DNA of 37,037 bases from Planctomycetaceae bacterium (lineage in GTDB: Bacteria > Planctomycetota > Planctomycetia > Planctomycetales > Planctomycetaceae). Location: NCBI GenBank assembly GCA_029259815.1, contig JAJDEJ010000358.1:1-37037 (forward strand), read 5' to 3'. The position numbers and the translations under genes were made by a program. The notes below the pieces were generated by a model. That model had not been told where the DNA came from. It saw nothing but the letters and a program-made list of their open reading frames with translations, and did not search any database. Below, piece after piece: positions 6,194-14,750 of this stretch. Each line of letters begins with the position of its first letter. The stretch's first letter is position 1.

Positions 6194-8101
6194 GTGAGAC
6201 AAGTGAATGCACGAAGCGACGGCGACCTGTTGTCTGAGGTGGTATCAGACGGATCGGAAGCGGCTTTTGAAGAGCTTGTGCGGCGGCATGGTTCCCTGGT
6301 TCTGAACCAGTGCTTACGCCTGCTCTCCGACAGACAGGAAGCGGAGGATGCCACTCAGGCGGTGTTTCTGGTGTTGTGGAAGAAGGCCAATAGTCTCCGC
6401 AAGCAATCAACAGTCGCAGCATGGCTTCATCGGGTGACGCGGAATGTCTGTCGGAATGCACAACGAAGCAGAAGTGCTCGAAAGGTGAATGAACGTAAGG
6501 CGACAGAAATGAACCAGCGACACGTCAGCGAAACCGCACGGTGGGATGAGATCAAAGAAGTCCTGGACGATGAGCTGGATCGACTTCCCGAGAAGTATCG
6601 GTTGCCTCTCATTCTGTTTCATTTTGAAGCCCGTCAACTCGATGAAATCGCAGAACTCACGAGTTCCAATCGTGCGACAGTGGGCACGAGACTGAGTCGC
6701 GGTCGAGAGATGCTCCGTGATCGAATTGCCCGACGCGGGATCACGATCGAGACAGCGTCGCTGTTCGCAGTGATCGGCGTTCATGCAGGGACTGCGGAGT
6801 TGTCCGCTTCACTTGTTTCATCGACGGCACTTTCCGCAAGCCTCTTCGGTGCAGGGCAGGTTCTGTCAACTGGTGCCATGTCCGCTCAGTCCATCCATCT
6901 TGCGAAAGGGATCCTCCACATGTTGGCAGTCACGAATACCAAGATTGTGACTGCTTCCGTCGCTGCTGCCGTGATGTTTGGTGGTGTGTCGGTCGGGGTG
7001 ATCAACGCCGTTCTTCACGTTGACTCGACCCAGACTGATGTCTCATCAGCGGCGGAACGTAGTCCTGCATCACAACAGAGATCATTAAGGAAAGACCAAA
7101 CAGATCAGCCAAGTCTCAATCGAATTATCACAGCCCTGGAGAAAAAGCGGGAGCAAGTAAAGAGTCTCTCGCTTGAAACGAAGTCGTATTGCACGACTTT
7201 CGTCGCTCCTGAGATCTTGCATTCTTGGTCAAGGTTTCGTGCTGCCGATTTTTCGTATGAAGGTGAATCTTATTTCGCGTACAAAGGCGGTTTGCGCTAC
7301 CTGCATATTCTCCATACCAGACTGAGAAGCTCCGGTGATGACCGAGAGACGGGCGATCGACATGTGACATACAATGGCGAAAAAGGATCGGATGGGGTAC
7401 GTGGCTGGGAGCGGAGAGTAGACGTCAATCGCGGCCCAGCCCAAGTGTTTGTGCATTCTGTTCGACCTGGGTCACAGTGGATTACGAATCCAGCGTATTG
7501 CAGTCAATTCGGATGGGACTGCATGACTGAGTTGCACACCTATGACGAATCAGCGCTGAAAGAACATCGGACGTTCGATTTTCTCTCCTTGCTAAAGCAG
7601 GGTGCTTTCTCGATTGATCCAGAAATATCAATGCTCGATGGCGAGAAGTGTGTCGTTCTGCGGAGGCATTATGTAACCGAAGTGATAGAATTAGATCGCG
7701 GCAACAAGGAGAGGACCGTGGTCAAGATCCCGGTCACTGAGACAATCTGGTTAGATGTGGACCATGGTTACGCAATGCGACTGCGTGAGCACCAGAACGA
7801 GAGGTGGGGGTTGGATCGGACGGTCAACTCCGACTTTGTGGAAATTCTGCCGGGGATCTGGTTTCCAAAGAAAACGATGACGCAGCCACACGCTCCACCA
7901 GAGGCCGCTCAGGAATATCAAGGCCAGCCGGTTTTGAGTTGGCACTATGATTTGATTCGGTGGTCAGTGAACGACGTGCCGGATAGTCGCTTTGACGTCG
8001 TCACCAGGCCGGGTGACCGTCTCTATGAGAATGGCGAGAAAATGAAAGTGATTAACGACGACAACCAGCCCGTTGATCCCATGTCCGAGTTGACTCAGTA
8101 A
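6194..8101 (+). CDS. ECF-type sigma factor with long transmembrane C-terminal extension
   Basis: Residues ~25-91 form sigma-70 region 2 (FEELVRRHGSLVLNQCLRLL, EDATQAVFLVLWKKA, AAWLHRVTRN) and ~123-176 region 4 (LDRLPEKYRLPLILFHFE, then RATVGTRLSRGREMLR). A low-complexity linker and one membrane segment follow (~251-274, ending at GGVSVGVINAVL). About 360 further residues would then lie outside the cytoplasm; a start TALEKKREQVKSLSLE and later VVKIPVTETIWLDVDHGYAMR give a LolA/outer-membrane-lipoprotein-sorting flavour, but this is weak. The design suggests a sigma factor held at the membrane and possibly controlled by its own extracytoplasmic part. Start: GTG 6194 is the longest; GTG 6203 has better spacing from GAGGGG. 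Confidence 0.85.
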   Translation: MRQVNARSDGDLLSEVVSDGSEAAFEELVRRHGSLVLNQCLRLLSDRQEAEDATQAVFLVLWKKANSLRKQSTVAAWLHRVTRNVCRNAQRSRSARKVNERKATEMNQRHVSETARWDEIKEVLDDELDRLPEKYRLPLILFHFEARQLDEIAELTSSNRATVGTRLSRGREMLRDRIARRGITIETASLFAVIGVHAGTAELSASLVSSTALSASLFGAGQVLSTGAMSAQSIHLAKGILHMLAVTNTKIVTASVAAAVMFGGVSVGVINAVLHVDSTQTDVSSAAERSPASQQRSLRKDQTDQPSLNRIITALEKKREQVKSLSLETKSYCTTFVAPEILHSWSRFRAADFSYEGESYFAYKGGLRYLHILHTRLRSSGDDRETGDRHVTYNGEKGSDGVRGWERRVDVNRGPAQVFVHSVRPGSQWITNPAYCSQFGWDCMTELHTYDESALKEHRTFDFLSLLKQGAFSIDPEISMLDGEKCVVLRRHYVTEVIELDRGNKERTVVKIPVTETIWLDVDHGYAMRLREHQNERWGLDRTVNSDFVEILPGIWFPKKTMTQPHAPPEAAQEYQGQPVLSWHYDLIRWSVNDVPDSRFDVVTRPGDRLYENGEKMKVINDDNQPVDPMSELTQ

Positions 8102-8361
8102 CTTAGCGACTGTCGTTTGCGGGCTTGGCGTTGGAGTACGGCGATGAACTTGTTGGCACGGACATATCCCTCGTACTCGCTGCGCTCTGAATCGGACTGC
8201 ACTCCCTCCGTGCAGCGGGACGCCAACTCATCGATCCGCTCTTGCAAGGCCGGGTCGGGACGGAATGCCACGACATCCGCTGCCTTATCGAGCAGGAGCG
8301 TATGCAGCACCGGAGCTACTCCCCGGTCGAATGCCGACGTTGATTCCGAGGTCGATTCCAT
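8095..8361 (-). CDS. Small conserved-looking protein, 88 aa
   Basis: The product ends with the stretch LQERIDELASRCTEG, SERSEYEGYVRANKFIAVLQ and RQARKR. I recall similar ~80-residue proteins (pattern ...RI.ELA.K..EG.L...ER.EYE.YV.A..FIA.LQ..AR) being common in planctomycetes and cyanobacteria, frequently beside an HNH endonuclease gene; no such gene is present here, so this copy looks orphaned. The predicted fold is a helical bundle; function unknown. Its stop overlaps the ECF gene's 3' end by seven bases, convergently. The upstream region contains a 15-base piece of the 35.4-kb palindrome (8406-8420). Confidence 0.65.
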   Translation of the reverse strand: MESTSESTSAFDRGVAPVLHTLLLDKAADVVAFRPDPALQERIDELASRCTEGVQSDSERSEYEGYVRANKFIAVLQRQARKRQSLSY

Positions 8362-8432
8362 GCTCTCATGCTACCACTCAACCAACGGAAGGGCGATACC
8401 AAATACTGTCGGCTTGGGAGACGAGTTAGACG

Positions 8433-9131
8433 TCACCCTGTGAACTCGCCTTTGACGGGGCGGTCGGCGATGTTGAGATGGGTCTCCAGCAGGCGCTCGA
8501 TTGTGCGGGGGATGTCGGCGTCGTACTCGCCGGAGAGGAGCGTGACGTTGACGCCCGACTTGCGGATCAACTCCAGCGAGTATTGCACGCTCGTGTTGTC
8601 CTTGCCTCGTTGGATTTTCTCTTTCACATAGAACTGCTCGATGTCGTCGACCGGCACCGTTGCGGGTGTCTTCCACGGCAGCGGACCATGGGTGACGGCA
8701 ATCACCCCTCGCTCCACTGTGATCGTGGTCCCGTTGACGAGCAGGGCTGCACAGAAGTAGAGCAGGAACAGGCCGACACCGTAGAACAGTGAGAGGAACA
8801 GCAGCGGCCAGAGATCGAAGGTGCTGACGATGCCGATCGTCATGATCAGCAGCAGGCCGTTCCAGAACAGGGCAAAAGGGATCAGGACAAACGCGATCCA
8901 CGTCCGCCATTGCCAACGGAGCGTCAGTCGGTCCCCCTCTCGCTTAATGGCGATCCGATCCAGACTTGGCAGCGGATGCAGAGTTTCATCTTTCGGCTCA
9001 GTCACAGATGGCGGAAACTCTTGAGGCACGATGACGGTTGCGCCGCAGAATTGACAGAAGAACTGGCTCCGCCCTTCCGGTGGTGTCAGAGGAGCACTGC
9101 AGCCGGGACACATCAGTCGCTTAACACTCAC
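8433..9131 (-). CDS. Zinc-ribbon two-pass membrane protein
   Basis: A start at GTG 9131 is well supported by AGGAGG six bases upstream. Residues 8-29 form a zinc ribbon: CPGC then CQFC (Cys 8, 11, 26, 29). Two long hydrophobic segments follow (about 74-102 and 107-132) and a C-terminal ~100-residue soluble part (TTITVERGVIAVTHGPLPW..., VPVDDIEQFYVKEKIQ) resembles bacterial PH-like membrane-associated domains. The product is probably a regulatory or scaffolding membrane protein; the ligand is unknown. Its GTG overlaps the stop of a small upstream frame by four bases. Confidence 0.8.
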   Translation of the reverse strand: MSVKRLMCPGCSAPLTPPEGRSQFFCQFCGATVIVPQEFPPSVTEPKDETLHPLPSLDRIAIKREGDRLTLRWQWRTWIAFVLIPFALFWNGLLLIMTIGIVSTFDLWPLLFLSLFYGVGLFLLYFCAALLVNGTTITVERGVIAVTHGPLPWKTPATVPVDDIEQFYVKEKIQRGKDNTSVQYSLELIRKSGVNVTLLSGEYDADIPRTIERLLETHLNIADRPVKGEFTG

Positions 9132-9253
9132 AGCTCGCCTCCTGAATTCCCGCTTTCCCGATCGATTCCGGCGAGCATCGGCACCAACACTGCCACCAGT
9201 CCGATTCGCCCGGCTGCCATTCGGTAGTTTGTAAACCTGACATCGTCAGCCAT
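9128..9253 (-). CDS. Possible small upstream gene or leader peptide, 41 aa
   Basis: ATG 9253 opens a 41-codon frame (MADDVRFTNYRMAAG, then the hydrophobic RIGLVAVLVPMLAGI) whose TGA overlaps the GTG of the zinc-ribbon gene by four bases (GTGA). GGAAGGGAG lies about 12 bases upstream. The overlap is what one expects for translational coupling. It is short and no relatives are recognised, so it may be a leader peptide or coincidence. The longer version of this frame, starting near 9685, runs antisense over clpP and is not accepted. Confidence 0.3.
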   Translation of the reverse strand: MADDVRFTNYRMAAGRIGLVAVLVPMLAGIDRESGNSGGEL

Positions 9254-9621
9254 TGTCAGCTGTCGCTCCCTTCCTTCGTTGTGAGGCAATTTTGCAGGGC
9301 GTCTTATCCGCATGGAAAAGCAGAGAGGATAAGACGAGGAACACGTCACTTGTGTTTGCGTACTCATTCTGCTTCGCGGCATGAGCAGCGCACAAGCAAC
9401 AATTCTCATCGGGCAAAGAGAGTGACTGACTGATCCAACGTTTTCTTGTCCGACCTCGAGGCACTCAATTGGGTGGAATTCGCAGTCTGCGTCGCTTCGC
9501 CAGGGCACCCGCCCTTGACCTCGCGCCATACAATGAACTATCCCACCAAAGATAGGGACTCCTCTCGGCTCGGACGGTTGATCCAGAGAGGTTTCAGCAC
9601 GTCCCGTATGAAGGAACTTCA
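9254..9621. other. Intergenic region before clpP pair
   Basis: No gene seen in 368 bases between divergent genes. It holds one clear stem-loop, GTCTTATCC (9301-9309) with GGATAAGAC (9327-9335), a perfect 9-base stem with a 17-base loop. It probably contains the clpP promoter, but no heat-shock operator (CIRCE-type) was recognised. Confidence 0.5.
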
Positions 9622-10251
9622 ATGATGGACATGACTTACAGGTCTCCTGTGCAGCCACAGGCCGCCGGCGACTACCAGCGGACACGGCAGCTCGGCATCG
9701 GAGACTTGCTGCTAGAAAACCGGATTATCTTTTTGGATGGCCCGATTCACGATGGCAATGCCAATCTGATCGTGATGAAGCTGCTGTATCTCCAGTCGGA
9801 GAACCGGCACCAGGACATTCACTTCTACATCAATTCGCCGGGTGGTTCGGTTACGGCGACACTCGCCATTTACGACACGATGGCCTATCTCGAACCTGCG
9901 ATCGGCACGTACTGCGTCGGTCTTGCGGCGAGCGGTGCAGCCATCCTCATGGCGGGTGGAGAGAAGGGGAAACGCTTCATCTTGCCTCACGCCAAAATGA
10001 TGATCCACCAACCGTACGGACAGGTCGGCGGACAAGTGAGCGACATCGAGATTCAGGCCCAGCAGATTCTGGACACCCGCGAGACGCTGAATCAGATCCT
10101 CGCCAATCACACAGGCCAACCATTGGACGTCATCGCCAGAGACACCGAGCGAGACCGTTACCTCAACGCCATGCAAGCCAAAGAGTACGGCCTCGTCGAC
10201 AACGTCGTTGAGAAGAAATCCAAAAAAGCCACTGCATCGAACGACAAATGA
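9622..10251 (+). CDS. clpP: ATP-dependent Clp protease proteolytic subunit, copy 1
   Basis: This is a full-length ClpP serine peptidase (209 residues, near the usual length) that forms the tetradecameric chamber fed by ClpX/ClpA/ClpC. The triad is visible: Ser104 in LAASGAA, His129 in MMIHQP and Asp178 in DTERD, spaced 25 and 49 residues apart as in E. coli ClpP. The residue after the Ser is Gly instead of the usual Met, and the following part is AAILMAGG. The NSPGGSVTA substrate-strand motif is present. ATG 9622 or 9625 may be used. Copy 2 follows 103 bases later in the same direction, so the two are likely co-expressed and may form mixed rings. Confidence 0.95.
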   Translation: MMDMTYRSPVQPQAAGDYQRTRQLGIGDLLLENRIIFLDGPIHDGNANLIVMKLLYLQSENRHQDIHFYINSPGGSVTATLAIYDTMAYLEPAIGTYCVGLAASGAAILMAGGEKGKRFILPHAKMMIHQPYGQVGGQVSDIEIQAQQILDTRETLNQILANHTGQPLDVIARDTERDRYLNAMQAKEYGLVDNVVEKKSKKATASNDK

Positions 10252-10255
10252 CCAC

Positions 10256-10330
10256 CAAGCCCACGGGCAACGCCCCGTGGGTCATGCGTTGCACCACCGA
10301 CGTTCCCACGGGGCGTAGCCCGTGGGCTTG
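10256..10330. repeat. 26-base inverted repeat between the two clpP genes
   Basis: The left arm begins CAAGCCCACGGGCAACGCC and the right arm ends GTAGCCCGTGGGCTTG; the 26-base arms differ at one base (CAAC versus CTAC). The loop is 23 bases. It begins four bases after the clpP1 stop and ends 24 bases before the clpP2 start. It could tune relative expression of the two genes by forming a hairpin in a shared transcript. It also supplies a false GTG start (10322) for clpP2. Confidence 0.85.
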
Positions 10331-10354
10331 CTTTGCACAACACGGAACACACTT

Positions 10355-10954
10355 ATGTCATCACTCATTCCCTACGTCATCGAGAAGAGCGGCCGCGAAG
10401 AGCGGGCGATGGACATCTTCTCCCGGCTGCTGAAGGATCGCATTATCTTCCTCGGGAGCCAGGTCAACGATCAGGTGGCGAACAACATCGTCGCCCAGAT
10501 GTTGTTCCTGCAGTTCGACGACCCGAAAGCGGACATCCATCTGTACATCAACTCGCCCGGCGGCTCCGTCACGGCAGGCATGGCCATGTACGACACCATG
10601 CAGTACATCAGCTGTGATGTCGCGACGTATTGTCTTGGACAGTGTGCGAGCATGGGAGCGCTTCTGCTGACTGCTGGCGCCGCTGGCAAACGCAATGCAC
10701 TGCCGAATAGCCGGATCATGATTCATCAGCCATTGGCCGGCATGGAGGGGACCGCGACGGACCTCGAGATTCATGCCAAAGAGGTCATCAAGATGAAGCG
10801 CAGGCTGAACGAGATCATGCTCAAGCACACTGGTCAAACGCTGGAGCAGATCGAGAAGGATACTGACCGCGACAACTTCATGTCGGCCGATGAGGCCTGC
10901 GAATACGGGCTTGTCGACCACGTGATGGAGAAGTTGTCACTGGGCTCAGACTGA
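10355..10954 (+). CDS. clpP: ATP-dependent Clp protease proteolytic subunit, copy 2
   Basis: A 199-residue ClpP with the canonical [11 protein letters not shown] active-site segment (Ser99), MIHQP (His124) and DTDRD (Asp173), again spaced 25 and 49. ATG 10355 was chosen because a GTG at 10322 lies inside the palindrome and would add an unconserved N-terminus; [10 protein letters not shown] fits the usual ClpP start (P-x-V-I/V-E). Copy 2 is the more typical of the two. As in other planctomycetes and actinobacteria with tandem clpP genes, the two subunits may assemble into a hetero-oligomer; that is inference from synteny. Confidence 0.95.
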   Translation: MSSLIPYVIEKSGREERAMDIFSRLLKDRIIFLGSQVNDQVANNIVAQMLFLQFDDPKADIHLYINSPGGSVTAGMAMYDTMQYISCDVATYCLGQCASMGALLLTAGAAGKRNALPNSRIMIHQPLAGMEGTATDLEIHAKEVIKMKRRLNEIMLKHTGQTLEQIEKDTDRDNFMSADEACEYGLVDHVMEKLSLGSD

Positions 10955-10999
10955 GCAGCGGCACCCATCGACTTTTGCAATGGATTGCAGGCCATCGTC

Positions 11000-12307
11000 A
11001 TGATCTCGTTATTCCGGACAAGGACGTCCTGGCACAGGCCTTGGTTGTGTCTGCTTGTTGTCGCCACACTTTCTGTCGCCACTCTGGCCGGCTGCGCGGG
11101 TACCAAGGAACGAGACGTCTTGGAGTCGCGACTGCGTCATCAGGAGGACATGCTCGCCAGTTACCAGGCGCAAATTGACCGGGCGAAGACTGAGTTGGAC
11201 ATTGCCCGCAGGGAGTCTGCCAGTCTCCGCCAGCAGCTTGCGAGTGGCGAGGATGAAGTCGCTCCCACCGAGCATGTCGATGCGAGTTTTCGCGCCACAG
11301 GCTTGGAGTTCAGCACCCTCATGACGGGCGGAACGAACATCAACAGCTCGCCCGGCGATGACGGCCTGACGGTCGTCCTGCTCCCGAAGGACCCTGATGG
11401 AGCCGTCGTCAAAGTGGCGGGCACTATCGAGATAGAAGCCTTCGACCTTGCGCGTTCTGAAGGAGCCCAGCGAATCGGTCACTGGACCTACGACGCTGGC
11501 GAAAGCCACGAGTACTGGCATCAGGGCGTCATCCAGTCCGGCTACCAATTCGAACTCCCTTGGCAGGAGATTCCTCAAGCGGAGAAGATCCTGTTGCACG
11601 GTCGCTTGGTCGCCATCGACGGACGACAGTTCGACACGACCCATACTGTCAGTATTGAACCGCCTGATGCGACACTGGTCGGCGGATCGCAGCCGGCGGA
11701 ACCTCAAAGGTCACCGATCAAACAACTCTCCGCCTTTGACGACAGTTTTTCGGCCGTCCGACCGGCCCATGCTGAGTCGACGTCGACCGCTTGGGAGGAT
11801 GAGCCGCTTCCCCAAACGCCGCCTGCACAATCTCCCTCCCAATTCCCAGTGAATGAGCCGTCGACCGCCAACCCCTTCGGCCATTCGGCTGCACCGCAAC
11901 CACGCCGCAGTGATGCCCGTGCAATGACGGGGGCGGAATTCAAAGAACAGCTCGGCGTGTCTTCCCCGTTGACTGTCGGCTCCACGACTCACCCGCAGCG
12001 ATTCGCGCTGGCGCCACCACTTCCCACAGAGACTCCGCTTTCGACGGCCTCACCAGTCTCCTTCGATGCAAAACCTTCAGTGAGGTCGGTGGGTGATGAG
12101 CCACGACCATTTCCGGTCCCCAAAGGGCAGACTGACGCATCCGATTTCGCCCGTGAGATCCCGCCCCCCATTCGTGACATCCCTGAAGAGACGGACGACT
12201 GGTGGGACTCCGATGACTGGCCGCACGGTGCTTCGTCTGAAGCCGCCGCTTCTCCAGTTCGCACGTCCGACGTCTGGACTGACGAGACGATTCCCTATCG
12301 CCGATAG
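11000..12307 (+). CDS. Lipoprotein with coiled-coil and Pro/Ser-rich tail
   Basis: ATG 11000 is preferred over a TTG at 10985. A lipoprotein signal ends at LAGC (Cys32), so the protein is anchored by lipid after Sec export. A coiled coil follows (about residues 37-85, RDVLESRLRHQEDMLASYQ and onward), then a ~130-residue beta-rich domain (VVLLPKDPDGAVVKVAGTIEI ... GRLVAIDGRQFDTTHTVSI), and a long low-complexity Pro/Ser/Thr-rich C-terminal tail (about 250-435). No family is recognised by name. The gene lies 45 bases after clpP2, in the same direction, possibly on the same transcript. A role in the cell envelope is likely; nothing more can be said. Confidence 0.75.
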   Translation: MISLFRTRTSWHRPWLCLLVVATLSVATLAGCAGTKERDVLESRLRHQEDMLASYQAQIDRAKTELDIARRESASLRQQLASGEDEVAPTEHVDASFRATGLEFSTLMTGGTNINSSPGDDGLTVVLLPKDPDGAVVKVAGTIEIEAFDLARSEGAQRIGHWTYDAGESHEYWHQGVIQSGYQFELPWQEIPQAEKILLHGRLVAIDGRQFDTTHTVSIEPPDATLVGGSQPAEPQRSPIKQLSAFDDSFSAVRPAHAESTSTAWEDEPLPQTPPAQSPSQFPVNEPSTANPFGHSAAPQPRRSDARAMTGAEFKEQLGVSSPLTVGSTTHPQRFALAPPLPTETPLSTASPVSFDAKPSVRSVGDEPRPFPVPKGQTDASDFAREIPPPIRDIPEETDDWWDSDDWPHGASSEAAASPVRTSDVWTDETIPYRR

Positions 12308-12588
12308 GGGCCTTGGCTGTTGCGTACAACCAGGCATTTCAAATGAGCGCCTAAACGCGACAACGCTCAGCATCAGCCCAACGCGCCCGACAGGACCGTC
12401 ACGACTGTGACAGCCTGCCGCTCCGCCTAACCGTTCAGGTTTCGCCCATCATCCGCCTTAACTAGGCGTCGCCAAGGGACGATGAAGTTCTCGTAAGCTC
12501 ACGGATGCGCGCGTCTACGGGGTAGCGGTCGGAATCCGCGCACACCACCCCTGTTTCGGCTCCCTACGATTGACGCCGCGAGAACTCG

Positions 12589-13431
12589 ATGCAAAAAACG
12601 ACCCGCCGCAGACTCTCCTCCTCTGTTCAAAGTCCGCTTGAAACCTACCTCCGTGAGATCAACGAGACCGCTCTCCTGACGGCTCAGGAGGAGAAGGACC
12701 TCTCCCGCGCGATCTCCGCCGGAGACAACGCCGCTCGCGACCGCATGGTCCGGGCGAATCTGCGTCTCGTGGTGAACATCGCCCGAGGGTACACCGGCAA
12801 AGGTCTTCCTCTGCCAGACCTCATCGAAGAAGGCAACCTCGGCCTATTGCGGGCAGTCGAAGGTTTTGACCCGGACATGAACACCCGGTTCAGCACCTAT
12901 GCCAGCTACTGGATCAAGCAGTCCATCAAGCGGTCGCTGGTGAATTCCGCCAAGACCATTCGCATCCCCGCCTACATGGTCGAGCTGTTGACCAAGTGGC
13001 GACGGGCAACCGCTAAGCTGCAGGATGAACTCGGTCGCACTCCCACCTCTGAAGAAGTCGCCAAAGAGCTTGAGTTACCCCAGAAGAAGCTCCGCATCGT
13101 TAAGAAGGCGATCCAACTCTACAACTCGTCACCGCAGTCTGATCAAAGCGAATCCGGTTGGTCGCTGAGTGACATCGTCCCGGACGAACGCAGCAAGGGC
13201 CCGGAAGACGAGATGTTGGAGAATGATAACCTCAAGCACGTCTACCGCATGCTCGACGACATGGATGCCCGTCAGTCGACCATTCTCCGCATGCGGTTTG
13301 GTCTTGACGACGGTGAACCCTGTACGCTCAAAGAGATTGGCGAGTCCCTGGGCCTCACTCGAGAGCGCGTGCGGCAGATCGAGGGTGAGGCACTCAATAA
13401 GCTCAACCACGGGTTGCTGGGCGAACGTTGA
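12589..13431 (+). CDS. Sigma-70 family RNA polymerase sigma factor (primary-like, group 2/3)
   Basis: A 280-residue sigma factor without region 1.1. Region 1.2 (SPLETYLREINETALLTAQEE) is at about 16-47, region 2 at 51-120 (LRLVVNIARGYTGKGLPLPDL, FSTYASYWIKQSI), region 3 at 130-205, and region 4 at 218-272 (TLKEIGESLGLTRERVRQIE). All functional regions needed to recognise -10 and -35 elements are present. The lack of region 1.1 and the short length fit an RpoS/RpoH-like alternative sigma factor rather than the housekeeping RpoD, which is usually longer. No anti-sigma gene adjoins it. The 281-base upstream gap shows no obvious operator. Confidence 0.9.
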   Translation: MQKTTRRRLSSSVQSPLETYLREINETALLTAQEEKDLSRAISAGDNAARDRMVRANLRLVVNIARGYTGKGLPLPDLIEEGNLGLLRAVEGFDPDMNTRFSTYASYWIKQSIKRSLVNSAKTIRIPAYMVELLTKWRRATAKLQDELGRTPTSEEVAKELELPQKKLRIVKKAIQLYNSSPQSDQSESGWSLSDIVPDERSKGPEDEMLENDNLKHVYRMLDDMDARQSTILRMRFGLDDGEPCTLKEIGESLGLTRERVRQIEGEALNKLNHGLLGER

Positions 13432-13533
13432 TCGTGGGGGGAAATGACGTTTTCCTCTCGTCAAGTCTCGTCCGCTGACTAACATTCCTGCAGGAAATCG
13501 GTCACAGTTCGATCGGTTCGTTGTCGCCAATGG

Positions 13534-14289
13534 ATGAGGACTGTTGTGGAGTTACGGGATCGAGTTGCCATTGTGACCGGGGGGGCGGTGCGCATTGGCC
13601 GCGAGCTGTGTCTGAGCCTGGCGACTGCCGGAGTGCGTGTCTGTCTCCATTATGGTTCTTCTCAAGAGGACGCCGAACAGACGGCAGCTGACATCCGTGC
13701 TCAGGGGGGAGAGGTTGTGACCGTTCATGCGGACCTTTCATCGCCCGTCGAATCCGCGTCAGCGATCTTTGACGCCACCCTGCGTGCCTTCGGCCAAGTG
13801 GACGTACTGATCAACAATGCGTCGATTTTTCATGCCGGAACACTTGCCTCGACGACGTCCGATGACTGGCGACGACATCAGCGGATCAACTTGGAAGCTC
13901 CCCTCTTTCTGTGTCAGCAGTTCGCAATACAACTTCAGAGCGATCAGACTGGTGCGATTGTCAACATTGTTGACTGGCGAGCCCAGCGACCTCAACCGGG
14001 CCATCTGTCATACACACTGAGCAAAGCGGGACTGGTGTGTCTGACACAGGTCCTTGCTCAAGAGTTGGCACCACAAGTCAGGGTCAACGCGATTGCCCCG
14101 GGAGCCATTCTTCCGCCGCCCGATGCCAGTGCTGATCATCTGAAGCAGGTCACGAAGGCGATTCCGTTGCAACGAACTGGTTCGCCCGCGAACATTGCAG
14201 AGGCGGTACTGTTTCTGCTGAAAAACGATTTCGTAACCGGCGAGGTGTTGCACGTGACGGGCGGACAACAGCTCCGGGTTCCGATGTGA
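13534..14289 (+). CDS. SDR oxidoreductase, pteridine-reductase-like (PTR1/FolM type)
   Basis: A short-chain dehydrogenase of 251 residues: TGGAVRIG at 15-22 binds NADP(H), HYGSS follows beta-strand 2, and NNAS is at 94-97. The catalytic positions read Asp147, Tyr160 and Lys164, spaced D-x12-Y-x3-K, as in Leishmania PTR1, instead of the usual Ser-Tyr-Lys. The segment VNIVDWRAQRP resembles PTR1/FolM proteins. FolB and FolK follow immediately, so it probably reduces dihydrofolate, dihydrobiopterin or dihydromonapterin within folate or pterin metabolism. It would act in the cytoplasm. A plain SDR acting on another substrate is possible. Confidence 0.8.
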   Translation: MRTVVELRDRVAIVTGGAVRIGRELCLSLATAGVRVCLHYGSSQEDAEQTAADIRAQGGEVVTVHADLSSPVESASAIFDATLRAFGQVDVLINNASIFHAGTLASTTSDDWRRHQRINLEAPLFLCQQFAIQLQSDQTGAIVNIVDWRAQRPQPGHLSYTLSKAGLVCLTQVLAQELAPQVRVNAIAPGAILPPPDASADHLKQVTKAIPLQRTGSPANIAEAVLFLLKNDFVTGEVLHVTGGQQLRVPM

Positions 14290-14375
14290 TCACTGGAATC
14301 CATGCTTGTTGGTGGTGCTAAGCCGCAAGCGGTGATCGTGACACTCAACATTCGACCTTAGACATTCGACCCACA

Positions 14376-14741
14376 ATGCCTGATTTCATCGACATCAGTG
14401 ATCTACACATGCGGACGATTATCGGGATCAATCCGGATGAACGCGTCAACAAGCAGGACGTGTATGTGAATGTCACGCTTGAGACCGACTGTCGTCCTGC
14501 TGCAAAATCAGATGACATCGCGGACGCTGTGAACTACCGAGATCTATGCAAGAGCATTATCGATCTCGTTGAAGGTTCGAAGTTTCTGCTGGTTGAGAAG
14601 ATGGCAGAAGAGATTGCTCGTGCCTGCCTGTCGGACGAGCGGGTGCCTTGGGTTCGCGTACGTGTCGACAAGCCAGGTGCCTTGCGGTTCGCCCAGTCGG
14701 TTGGTGTCACGATCGAGCGGAATCGCGGGGACGTTGTTTGA
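14376..14741 (+). CDS. folB: Dihydroneopterin aldolase
   Basis: A 121-residue FolB-fold protein. It cleaves 7,8-dihydroneopterin to 6-hydroxymethyl-7,8-dihydropterin and glycolaldehyde in folate biosynthesis. The N-terminal DLHMRTIIGINPDERVNKQDV, the central VNYRDLCKSI (with the conserved Tyr) and the LVEKMAEEIA segment (with the conserved Glu and Lys) match the family. Two ACATTCGACC direct repeats (14348-14357 and 14362-14371) stand just before the start. The gene is nine bases from folK and 86 after the SDR gene, so the three are likely one operon. Confidence 0.9.
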   Translation: MPDFIDISDLHMRTIIGINPDERVNKQDVYVNVTLETDCRPAAKSDDIADAVNYRDLCKSIIDLVEGSKFLLVEKMAEEIARACLSDERVPWVRVRVDKPGALRFAQSVGVTIERNRGDVV

Positions 14742-14750
14742 GGAGTCCTC

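Noticed and set aside
9128..9685. Long minus-strand frame across the clpP start
   Set aside because: Antisense to clpP; only its last 41 codons may be translated.
12308..12588. Possible tRNA or structured RNA in the GC-rich gap before the sigma gene
   Set aside because: A GCGCG...GCGC pairing was seen but no cloverleaf or TTCGA arm fits.
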